Assembly: GCF_009708035.1 (NCBI RefSeq)
Contig: NZ_WMBQ01000001.1
Location: 1,054,001-1,118,000 of the forward strand
DNA: 64,000 nt
Direction: 5' to 3'
Source: Hyphomicrobium album
Lineage (GTDB): Bacteria > Pseudomonadota > Alphaproteobacteria > Rhizobiales > Hyphomicrobiaceae
Shown here: piece by piece, positions 39,555 to 48,330 of the stretch
How positions within the stretch are numbered: position 1 is the stretch's first letter
Layout of the letters: each line of letters opens with the position of its first letter
Translations under genes and position numbers: made by a program
Notes under the pieces: model-generated
The model's database searches: none
Told to the model about the DNA's origin: nothing
The model's input: only the letters and a program-made list of their open reading frames with translations

Positions 39555-40001
39555 ATGGTGGAAGAAGCGACCACTTTCTCGGAGCCGACCGCACGCGATG
39601 TCACGCTCGCCGTCCGGCGCGCCACGTTCGGCAAATGCCCCGCCTGCGGCAACGGCAAGCTCTACCGCAAGTACCTCAAGGTGGCAGACAACTGCTCGGC
39701 CTGCGGCGAAGAACTGCATCATCATCGCGCCGACGACGCGCCGCCCTACTTCACCATCCTCATTGCCGGCCACTTCATCGTCGCCGGTGTCATGATGGTG
39801 GAAGAGAGGTTCCAGCCCGACTACTGGATCCACCTCGCCATCTGGCTGCCGTTGACGATGGGTCTGTGCCTGTGGATGCTGCCACGCGTGAAGGGCGCGC
39901 TCGTCGGCCTGCAGTGGGCACTGCGCATGCACGGCTTCGGCGGTCGCGACATTCACGATCCGGCGGAGCCGACGCCCGAGCCAATCGCACCCGCGCAATA
40001 G
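39555..40001 (+). CDS. DUF983 zinc-ribbon membrane protein
   Basis: Inner-membrane protein of 148 residues, DUF983 family, function unknown. A four-Cys zinc ribbon leads (GKCPACGNGKLYRKYLKVADNCSACGEELHHHRADD), followed by two membrane helices (~68-85 and ~92-112) and the HLAIWLPLTMGLCLWMLPRVKGALVGLQWALRMHGF block read across the second. AGGCG precedes the ATG at 39555. Sits between rnr and rpmG. Confidence 0.92.
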   Translation: MVEEATTFSEPTARDVTLAVRRATFGKCPACGNGKLYRKYLKVADNCSACGEELHHHRADDAPPYFTILIAGHFIVAGVMMVEERFQPDYWIHLAIWLPLTMGLCLWMLPRVKGALVGLQWALRMHGFGGRDIHDPAEPTPEPIAPAQ

Positions 40002-40038
40002 CCGGGCTGCGATAAAACGCGTTCAGCCCGACGTTTGC

Positions 40039-40066
40039 TTGACAGCCGATCCGCCGTGGCTATGGT
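40039..40066 (+). promoter_or_regulatory. Predicted promoter of rpmG
   Basis: TTGACA (40039-40044), a 16-base spacer and TATGGT (40061-40066). This fits the alphaproteobacterial housekeeping pattern and predicts a leader of about 50 bases before the rpmG ATG at 40123. Confidence 0.65.
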
Positions 40067-40122
40067 GCGCGCTCGCTGCGAGCCCGCAGACAGTTTTCAG
40101 GTTCCCCTAAGGTCCCCCGAAT

Positions 40123-40290
40123 ATGGCCAAGCCCGTAACGCAGAAGATCAAGCTGCTGTCGACCGCCGGCACGGGGTTCTTTTACGTGACGAAGAAGAAC
40201 CCGCGCACCAGCACCGAGAAGCTCGTATTCAAAAAGTACGACCCGGTCGTCAAGAAGCACGTCGAGTTCAAAGAGACCAAGATCAAGTGA
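40123..40290 (+). CDS. rpmG: 50S ribosomal protein L33
   Basis: 55-residue ribosomal protein of the large subunit. Translation from ATG 40123 gives [20 protein letters not shown], then [20 protein letters not shown] and [15 protein letters not shown] before TGA at 40288-40290. It is the Cys-free form of L33 typical of proteobacteria, so it does not depend on zinc. Confidence 0.97.
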   Translation: MAKPVTQKIKLLSTAGTGFFYVTKKNPRTSTEKLVFKKYDPVVKKHVEFKETKIK

Positions 40291-40304
40291 GCCTGCGGGC
40301 ACTC

Positions 40305-40330
40305 GGCGCGCGCTCATGAAGCCGCGCGCC
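40305..40330 (+). terminator. Hairpin downstream of rpmG
   Basis: Perfect 8-bp stem GGCGCGCG (40305-40312) / CGCGCGCC (40323-40330) with a 10-base loop, beginning 14 bases after rpmG. No T run follows, so it may protect the message end instead of ending transcription alone. Confidence 0.45.
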
Positions 40331-40878
40331 AACGGACGGCAGCGCAGCCACAAACATGGTTGATTTGCAAAAGGGGAGCGGTCGGGAGACTTGACCAGGG
40401 CCCGCAACTCAACCCGGCAGCGGGGTAGTTAGTCCGAGAAAGCCACGGACCCTGGTCTAGTAACCAGATGGATCGTCAAAGAGGGCGTTGACTCCCCGCC
40501 TGGTGCCGTGGCTGGTCCGGTGCAGCTTCAACGAGGAGGCCACTCTAGCCGCTGAGACCAAGCCACGATTTTCCCGCCCTATCAGGAAATGCGGCGGACC
40601 TGATAGTACGGAAAACCAAATTGTCGCGTGGGATGCTGGCCGCCCGCCTGAAGAAGCCCCACGCGCGAAATCTATCGACCCCCTCAAGAAATGGTAATCT
40701 GACAGAGGACCTTGGTTAACGCAAGTTACGCTTTGACTGTGATCAAATCATCACGTCGAATCGCCATCGCCACAAAGCCGCCCAGATTGCATGTGCATGG
40801 CGCTCCGCGCGCCACAGATGGCGGCGCGCCCCCAATCCGACTCACCATTGAAATGTCTTTGCTTTTGGCTCGACGCGG
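40331..40878. other. 548-bp gap with structure but no convincing gene
   Basis: Lies between the 3' ends of rpmG and pleD, so neither needs a promoter here. Contents: an 8-bp inverted repeat at 40393-40400 / 40450-40457 (GACCAGGG / CCCTGGTC) enclosing a second pairing CCCGC/GCGGG; an open frame of 69 codons from TTG 40488 to 40697 with no recognisable product; and an AT-richer stretch at 40713-40771 with TAAC-GCAA-GTTA, TTGACT and the palindrome GTGATCAAATCATCAC (40739-40754). Base composition is lower in GC than the flanks. It could hold a small RNA or a decayed gene. Confidence 0.5.
40393..40457. repeat. Inverted repeat enclosing a possible structured RNA
   Basis: GACCAGGG at 40393-40400 pairs perfectly with CCCTGGTC at 40450-40457. 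Inside, CCCGC (40401-40404 and flank) can pair with GCGGG near 40420-40424. The result is a closed, branched fold of about 65 bases. Strand of any transcript is unknown. Confidence 0.4.
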
Positions 40879-42249
<1,371 letters not shown>

Positions 42250-42269
42250 TTCAACTCAACGGTTACTGT

Positions 42270-42701
42270 TTACGCGCGCGGCTCACCGACGAAGCGCTGC
42301 ACGGTCTCAAGAAAATGTCCGACGGAAATGGGCTTCGAGATGTAGGCCTCGCAGCCGCCGGAGCGGATGCGTTCTTCGTCTCCCTTCATGGCGAAGGCGG
42401 TGATCGCAACGACGGGGATGTGCCGCAGCTCATCGTCTTCCTTGATCCACTTGGTGACCTCGAGTCCTGAGATCTCCGGCAACTGAATGTCCATCAGGAT
42501 GAGCGCCGGCCGGTGCCGACGCGCCAGGTCGAGGGCCTCGAGGCCGTTGCGGGTCTGAATGGTCGTGTAGCCGTGCGCAGCAAGGATGTCGTGGAAGAGC
42601 TTCATGTTGAGCTCGTTGTCTTCCACGATCAAAACCGTCCGGCCCGACGTGCGGCGCAGCGGCACGCGCGGACCTGCGGCACTGGTCTCCATGATATTCA
42701 T
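42270..42701 (-). CDS. divK: Single-domain response regulator DivK
   Basis: Receiver-only protein (143 residues from ATG 42701) acting in the DivJ-PleC-DivK-DivL pathway that controls CtrA. Core: [20 protein letters not shown], phospho-acceptor Asp in [13 protein letters not shown], Thr in VAITAFAM and Lys in [15 protein letters not shown]. The core is normal length; an N-terminal extension of ~20 residues is extra. The start is ambiguous: ATGs at 42701 and 42692 and a GTG at 42737 are in frame. Upstream of pleD by 20 bases. Confidence 0.95.
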   Translation of the reverse strand: MNIMETSAAGPRVPLRRTSGRTVLIVEDNELNMKLFHDILAAHGYTTIQTRNGLEALDLARRHRPALILMDIQLPEISGLEVTKWIKEDDELRHIPVVAITAFAMKGDEERIRSGGCEAYISKPISVGHFLETVQRFVGEPRA

Positions 42702-42779
42702 GATGCTGCAGCTCGCACTCCCCGTCCCCTTTTGCACCGATTCTCAGTCTGGGCCGGGCCGGAGTTTGCTGGCGAAGGC

Positions 42780-42794
42780 GTAACCAACAGTTAA
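42780..42794 (-). promoter_or_regulatory. Possible CtrA binding site upstream of divK
   Basis: On the divK strand it reads TTAA-CTGTTGG-TTAC, matching the CtrA consensus TTAA-N7-TTAA at seven of eight positions. It lies about 80 bases upstream of the divK start, within the divergent divK/DUF3572 intergenic region. CtrA control of divK is known in Caulobacter; here it is only inferred. Confidence 0.4.
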
Positions 42795-42871
42795 TGAATA
42801 GGCGGAGGCCGCCCCAATCGGCCGTTAGACCGCTATCTTTCGACGTTTAGGTGAATTGAGGGTTGAGGCGC

Positions 42872-43165
42872 ATGCATACCGACCGGGCAGAATCAATCGG
42901 CGTGTCGGGTCTTCTTTTCCTCGCCGGCGACATGCAGCGACTGTCCCGCTTCCTGACCATGACGGGCGTCGGCCCAGCGGAGCTGCGGGCGCAGTCGCGA
43001 TCGCCCGGCATGCTGGCCGCGGTGCTCGACCACCTGATGCAGGACGAGAGCACGCTGCTCGTCTTCTGCGCGTCCGACGGCATCCCGCCAGAAGACATCG
43101 AACCGGCGCGGCGGGCGCTGGCGGAAATGGCGGGAGAAGTCGGCGACCCGGAGATCAGCGTTTGA
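42872..43165 (+). CDS. DUF3572 family protein
   Basis: Small soluble protein (97 residues) of the DUF3572 family, function unknown, typically found beside divK-pleD in this order. Markers: ESIGVSGLLFLAGDMQRLSRFLTMTGVGPAELRAQ and VLDHLMQDESTLLVFCASDGIPPEDIEPA. ATG at 42872 with GAGGG about 9 bases upstream. Its last 11 bases overlap the end of the convergent eipB gene. Confidence 0.9.
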   Translation: MHTDRAESIGVSGLLFLAGDMQRLSRFLTMTGVGPAELRAQSRSPGMLAAVLDHLMQDESTLLVFCASDGIPPEDIEPARRALAEMAGEVGDPEISV

Positions 43166-44066
43166 CGGGTGACGCAGGCATCGTCGGCGTCGCCGGCGCC
43201 GGAGGCGTGCCGCACTTGCCTTCCTCGAGGAACGTCAGCTCCTTGAGCTCGCCGCGGATGGCGAAATCGCCGTAGTCGATGTAGAGCCGCGACGATACGC
43301 CGTTCTCGTAGAAACGGAACGACAGCTCGTAGGTCGGCAACGCATCGAGGCGGGTCGGGCCGGGCTCGAAATAGCCGATGGCAACGGGCCAGGAGGCGGT
43401 GGCGTTGAGCTTGTCGCCGTTCGTCACGCCGGACGGCACTTGCACGCCGCCCGGACCGGCGCGCGGCCCGATGACGGCGCTCGTCTCGTAGAACTTCTCG
43501 CCCTTGTCGGAACCGTCATAGAGGTTCGCGGTGAACTGGCTATGGCCGGCGCGTGCCGCCTGGACCAGCGCGAGGGAATGCTGGATCGGGAAGTAGATGT
43601 CGGACGGCAACTTGACGGTCTTCTTGGCCGGCTTGGTGAGCTTCACCTCGGTAAACGAGGAGCCGTTGCCGGGACCGGCGCTGCCCTGCGACGCCTCGGC
43701 GAGCTTCTGGTTCTCGTATTGGCTGGAGGAGAACTTCAGGCGATGCGTGGCGAGTTCCTCGAAGCTCGAGGTGCGCAGGTCGTTGACCTGGGCAACGCCC
43801 TCCTGGTTGGTCATGCGGGTGACGAAGCGCATGTTCTGGGCGTATTCGCCGCAGCTCGTGCCGGTCATCTCGTAGACCATGCGGCCGCTCATGTCGGCGA
43901 CGCCGGAACCGGGCGTCGCGTGATCGAAGGAGATGTCATACACGGCCCGATGCGGGCGGAACTGCACGGCGCCCCCGGCGACCTGGGCCAGCGGGGCGTT
44001 AAAAGGCGTGGTGAGAACCGCGGCGCTCATTGCGCAGGCAACCAAGGCTTTCGAGACGTGGGACAT
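43155..44066 (-). CDS. eipB: EipB (DUF1849) periplasmic cell-envelope integrity protein
   Basis: Exported 303-residue protein of the DUF1849 family. The Brucella member EipB forms a periplasmic beta-spiral needed for envelope integrity. The signal peptide ends near NAPLAQ. The fold signature includes HRAVYDISFDHATPGSGVADMSGRMVYEMTG, a single Cys pair (TSCGEY near the N-terminus and EEGKCGTP at the end) placed to form the disulfide described for EipB, and ELSFRFYENGVSSRLYIDYGDFAI read across ~255-280. A GAGAGGA lies before ATG 44066; the frame continues upstream but reads antisense of the RidA gene. Confidence 0.92.
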   Translation of the reverse strand: MSHVSKALVACAMSAAVLTTPFNAPLAQVAGGAVQFRPHRAVYDISFDHATPGSGVADMSGRMVYEMTGTSCGEYAQNMRFVTRMTNQEGVAQVNDLRTSSFEELATHRLKFSSSQYENQKLAEASQGSAGPGNGSSFTEVKLTKPAKKTVKLPSDIYFPIQHSLALVQAARAGHSQFTANLYDGSDKGEKFYETSAVIGPRAGPGGVQVPSGVTNGDKLNATASWPVAIGYFEPGPTRLDALPTYELSFRFYENGVSSRLYIDYGDFAIRGELKELTFLEEGKCGTPPAPATPTMPASPVKR

Positions 44067-44225
44067 TCTTCCTCTCGGTCGTTCGGCCGCGCAGCCTATC
44101 CCGGACAAGTTAAACGCCGGAATACTTGATCCCCAGCCCGCCATTGCCAAGACCCGGCGCCCCGGGTCAAAAAGGCGAGCCACACGGACCCCAAGACGGC
44201 CATTGCAGTGGAAAGGGACATTAGC

Positions 44226-44693
44226 ATGAACGACAAGGTCGAGGCGCGACTTGCGACGCTTGGTATCGTGCTGCCGGAAGCCCCGAACCCTGTCGCCAAC
44301 TACGTGCCGTCGTGCCTCGTCGGCAACCTCCTGTTTATATCCGGTCAGATCTCCAAGGCTGGCGATGGCACCATCGCCACGGGGCGGCTTGGCGGCGGAA
44401 TGACGGTCGCGGAAGGGCGGGAGGCGGCGCGGCTGTGCGCTCTCAACATCCTCTCCCAAGCGCGGGCAGCGTTGGGTAGCCTCGACCGCATCGTGCAGAT
44501 CGCGCGGCTGACGGGCTTCGTCAGCGCGACACCCGAGTTCACGGAGCATCCGCAGGTGATGAACGGCGCCTCCGACCTTATGGTTGAGGTGCTGGGCGAC
44601 AAGGGGCGCCACACGCGCGTCGCCGTCGGCGTGTCGAGCCTGCCGCTCGGCTGCGCCGTCGAGGTCGACGCCGTAATCGTCATTGGGGATTAA
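44226..44693 (+). CDS. RidA/YjgF family protein
   Basis: 155-residue RidA-family protein. Archetypal members hydrolyse reactive enamine/imine intermediates from PLP enzymes, but this is the longer, YjgH/TdcF-unlike branch starting MNDKVEARLATLGIVLPEAPNPVANYVP. FISGQISK and LTGFVSATPEFTEHPQVMNGASDLMVEVLGDKGRHTRVAVGV are conserved. The usual active-site Arg lies in GRHTRVAV. AAAGGGA precedes ATG 44226. Start of a run of four same-strand genes. Confidence 0.92.
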   Translation: MNDKVEARLATLGIVLPEAPNPVANYVPSCLVGNLLFISGQISKAGDGTIATGRLGGGMTVAEGREAARLCALNILSQARAALGSLDRIVQIARLTGFVSATPEFTEHPQVMNGASDLMVEVLGDKGRHTRVAVGVSSLPLGCAVEVDAVIVIGD

Positions 44694-44719
44694 ATCACAC
44701 AAGAAGGCGCGCTCACACT

Positions 44720-44902
44720 ATGTGGAAAGTCGGCGACCAGGTGCAGAAGGCTTCGGGCTATAAATGGCCGGGCGTAGTCGTCAGCGTGTTTGAAACGCTA
44801 TCGGGAAAAACCCGAGTAGTCGTCGAATGCACGGTCCCGGATGTCGCTGGCGCACTCCATATCTATTCGCCCGAGCAACTGGTCCCCGCGGCTCCGACTT
44901 GA
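44720..44902 (+). CDS. Small conserved-looking protein of unknown function
   Basis: 60-residue protein with an SH3/Tudor-like pattern: MWKVGDQVQKASGYKWPGVVVSVF, ETLSGKTRVVVECT and LHIYSPEQL. Similar short proteins are common in this order, with no known role. It lies between the RidA and GDPD genes with gaps of 26 and 15 bases, so it belongs to that run. Confidence 0.75.
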   Translation: MWKVGDQVQKASGYKWPGVVVSVFETLSGKTRVVVECTVPDVAGALHIYSPEQLVPAAPT

Positions 44903-44917
44903 ACAGTCGAAAGAGAC

Positions 44918-45667
44918 ATGCTCGATCGTAACACCTTCCTGAGGCCGATCGCGCACCGCGGTCTGCACGATGCCGCCAAAGGCATCATCGAGAATACGAC
45001 GGCGGCGTTCGAAGCGGCGATCGCCAAGGGCTACGGCATCGAGTGCGACCTGCGCCCCGCCGGCTGCGCGACTCCGATGGTGTTCCACGACCTGACGCTC
45101 GATCGACTTGTAGAGGCCGAGGGACCTATCGCCCGGCACGAGGCGGCGGCGCTGAAGCGGCTCGCTTACCGCAGCGTAAAGGGCGCCATGCTCGACCTTG
45201 CCGAACTCTTCGAGCTCGTGGGCGGGCGCGTGCCACTGCTGATCGAGATCAAGAGCGAATGGGAAGCGCCCGATGCGCGCTACCTCAATGCCATCGCCAA
45301 AGCGGCACAATCTTACAAAGAACCCGTCGCGCTCATGTCTTTCGACCCGGCGGTGATGACGGGCATCCGCGAGCTAGCCCCCGAGATCCCCCGCGGCATT
45401 GTGTCGGGGCAGTTCGCCGCCGACTGCTGGTGGCGCGATCAGCTCGGCCCGCAGCGCGCCCATGACCTGTCGAACTTGCTTGAATCGGGCCCCGCCGCTC
45501 CCGATTTCTATGCCTACGACGTCAACGCCCTGCCGACGCCCGTCACGCGGTTTGCCCGTGAGGTCGAAGGCCTGCCTCTTTTCACCTGGACGGTGCGCTC
45601 AGAGGAGCAGCGGGCGACGGCAGCCAGATGGGCGGACGCACCGATCTTCGAGGGATACGAGCCCTGA
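44918..45667 (+). CDS. Glycerophosphodiester phosphodiesterase
   Basis: TIM-barrel GDPD (249 residues), hydrolysing glycerophosphodiesters to glycerol-3-phosphate and an alcohol. Catalytic and metal residues are visible: IAHRGLH (His13, Arg14), IENT (Glu), GIECDLRPA (Glu and Asp metal ligands), VFHDLTLDRL (second catalytic His) and LLIEIKSE. No signal peptide, so it acts in the cytoplasm. In the same run as the RidA and FemAB-like genes. Confidence 0.93.
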   Translation: MLDRNTFLRPIAHRGLHDAAKGIIENTTAAFEAAIAKGYGIECDLRPAGCATPMVFHDLTLDRLVEAEGPIARHEAAALKRLAYRSVKGAMLDLAELFELVGGRVPLLIEIKSEWEAPDARYLNAIAKAAQSYKEPVALMSFDPAVMTGIRELAPEIPRGIVSGQFAADCWWRDQLGPQRAHDLSNLLESGPAAPDFYAYDVNALPTPVTRFAREVEGLPLFTWTVRSEEQRATAARWADAPIFEGYEP

Positions 45668-45709
45668 CGCGCTAGGCGCGCGGGGGGCACAAGAGAGTAA
45701 GCGGTAGCG

Positions 45710-46900
<1,191 letters not shown>

Positions 46901-46965
46901 CGGATGCGGCTTGACGCGGCGCCCAGCGCTCCGTTTAACAGGTTTTCGCTAGCCGGGAGACCCGC

Positions 46966-47388
46966 ATGCCCTACGACGACAGCAACGTGTTCGCGAAAAT
47001 CCTGCGCGGCGAGATTCCCTCGCACAAGGTTTACGAGGACGCCGACACGCTCGTCTTCATGGATGTCATGCCGCAGGCGGCCGGCCATACGCTGATCGTG
47101 CCGAAAGCGCCCTCGCGCAACCTGCTCGATGCCGATCCCGCCGTGCTGGCGAAGGTCATGCCCGTCGTGCAGCGCACGGCAAAGGCGGTGAAGGATGCGT
47201 TCGCCGCCGACGGCGTCACCGTCGTCCAGTTCAACGAGCCAGCGAGCGGACAGACGGTTTTTCATCTACATTTCCACGTCATTCCCCGCTACGAGGGCGT
47301 GCCGCTGATGCCCCACGGACGCGACATGGAAAAGCCGGACGTGCTCGCCGCCAATGCCGAGAAGGTCCGCAACGCGCTCAATGCTTAG
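46966..47388 (+). CDS. HIT family nucleotide-binding protein
   Basis: Histidine-triad protein (140 residues), HINT-like, expected to hydrolyse nucleoside phosphoramidates or similar adenylates. FAKILRGEIPSHKVYEDADTLVFMDVMPQAAGHTLIVPK is the N-terminal signature and HLHFHVIPR (~103-111) the catalytic triad motif. ATG at 46966, preceded by GGGAGA. Confidence 0.95.
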   Translation: MPYDDSNVFAKILRGEIPSHKVYEDADTLVFMDVMPQAAGHTLIVPKAPSRNLLDADPAVLAKVMPVVQRTAKAVKDAFAADGVTVVQFNEPASGQTVFHLHFHVIPRYEGVPLMPHGRDMEKPDVLAANAEKVRNALNA

Positions 47389-47463
47389 GGACGACGGCGG
47401 CCGTCCGGAGCGACCAGCGGAAACCGGCTACCGCAAAAAAGGGTAGGGGATATCGCTACCCAT

Positions 47464-47480
47464 CCCCCATTCAGGGGACA
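47464..47480 (+). promoter_or_regulatory. Palindromic site CCCCCATTCAGGGG upstream of the Crp-family gene
   Basis: CCCCCATTCAGGGGACA lies 86 bases before the ATG of the regulator at 47566. The 14-base core differs at one position from that at 51244-51257, upstream of the MalT-like gene. It is a likely operator or activator site; which protein binds it is unknown. Confidence 0.55.
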
Positions 47481-47565
47481 GACAATAGTTACGCACAGGC
47501 GTATTTTGCTCAGGTGGCAATCAATTTGTGTTCACCCCTTTAGTCTTGCGTTCGGGGACACCAAA

Positions 47566-48330
47566 ATGGCTTGGCTATCCTCAGTCGGCGTTCATGGTAA
47601 ATCCGGGCTCCCGTCCCGTCTTGAGCCCGCATTTTCCTCCTCCCCCCCCGTTACGGCTCCCCCCGCCGAGACGGCCCCCACGCCGCAGCTGATCGAAGCC
47701 AACGCCTTCGTCTTCAAGGCGGGCGATCCCCGAACGCATCTTTATCGTGTCGAGACCGGCGCGGTCTGCCTCTACGAGACGGGCTCCGGCGACCGGCAGT
47801 CGGTAATCGAATTCGCCTTCCCGGGCGATTACCTGGGGCTGGGCTTCCTGGAGAGGCAGCACCTCAACGGCCGCGCGCTACTGGAATCGACCATTACAGC
47901 CTTTCCGATCGACGCCCTGCCCGACCTCGTGAAGAACGATCCACGCGCCCAGGTCAAGCTCGCCCAGTCGGTCGAGCGCGAGTTCGAGGCGCGGCGCGAC
48001 GAGTTGTCCAGCGCCGGCCACCGCCAGCCGATCGAGCGCGTCGCGGCGCTGCTCGTGACGTCGGCGCGCACCAACGTGCAGCAGGGCCGCCCGGCCGAAA
48101 TCATCAAGGACTCGTGGAAGTGCGGCTTCATCGCCGATCTTCTGCAGCTCACGCTCGATGATCTGAGCGCGATCCTCGTCGATCTGGAGCGCCGCGGACT
48201 GATCGCCGCCGCCGGCCCGGATCTGCGGCTGACCAACATCCCGGCGCTCGAGGCGATGGCCGACGGCATTTGGCCGGACAACGACCACGGCACGACGCCC
48301 AAGCTGGTGACGGCTTACAGGGCGGCGTGA
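47566..48330 (+). CDS. Crp/Fnr-family transcription regulator
   Basis: 254-residue protein with a cyclic-nucleotide-binding-like domain and a C-terminal winged helix. The sensor part reads ANAFVFKAGDPRTHLYRVETGAVCLYE, then FPGDYLGLGFLERQHLNG. The effector region shows HRQPIERVAALLV then FIADLLQLTLDDLSAILVDLERRGLI as helix-turn-helix and wing, the recognition helix being atypical. No Fnr-type iron-sulfur cysteine cluster is present. ATG 47566 was chosen (GGGGACACC upstream); the open frame reaches 47506. Its 3' end overlaps the convergent MalT-like gene by 16 bases. Confidence 0.88.
   Translation: MAWLSSVGVHGKSGLPSRLEPAFSSSPPVTAPPAETAPTPQLIEANAFVFKAGDPRTHLYRVETGAVCLYETGSGDRQSVIEFAFPGDYLGLGFLERQHLNGRALLESTITAFPIDALPDLVKNDPRAQVKLAQSVEREFEARRDELSSAGHRQPIERVAALLVTSARTNVQQGRPAEIIKDSWKCGFIADLLQLTLDDLSAILVDLERRGLIAAAGPDLRLTNIPALEAMADGIWPDNDHGTTPKLVTAYRAA

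Noticed and set aside
40488-40697. 69-codon TTG-started open frame between rpmG and pleD
   Set aside because: No ribosome binding site, no recognisable domain and mixed codon use; not called as a gene.
40739-40754. GTGATCAAATCATCAC as a Crp binding site
   Set aside because: The half-sites are separated by eight bases when aligned to TGTGA-N6-TCACA, and no gene starts downstream.
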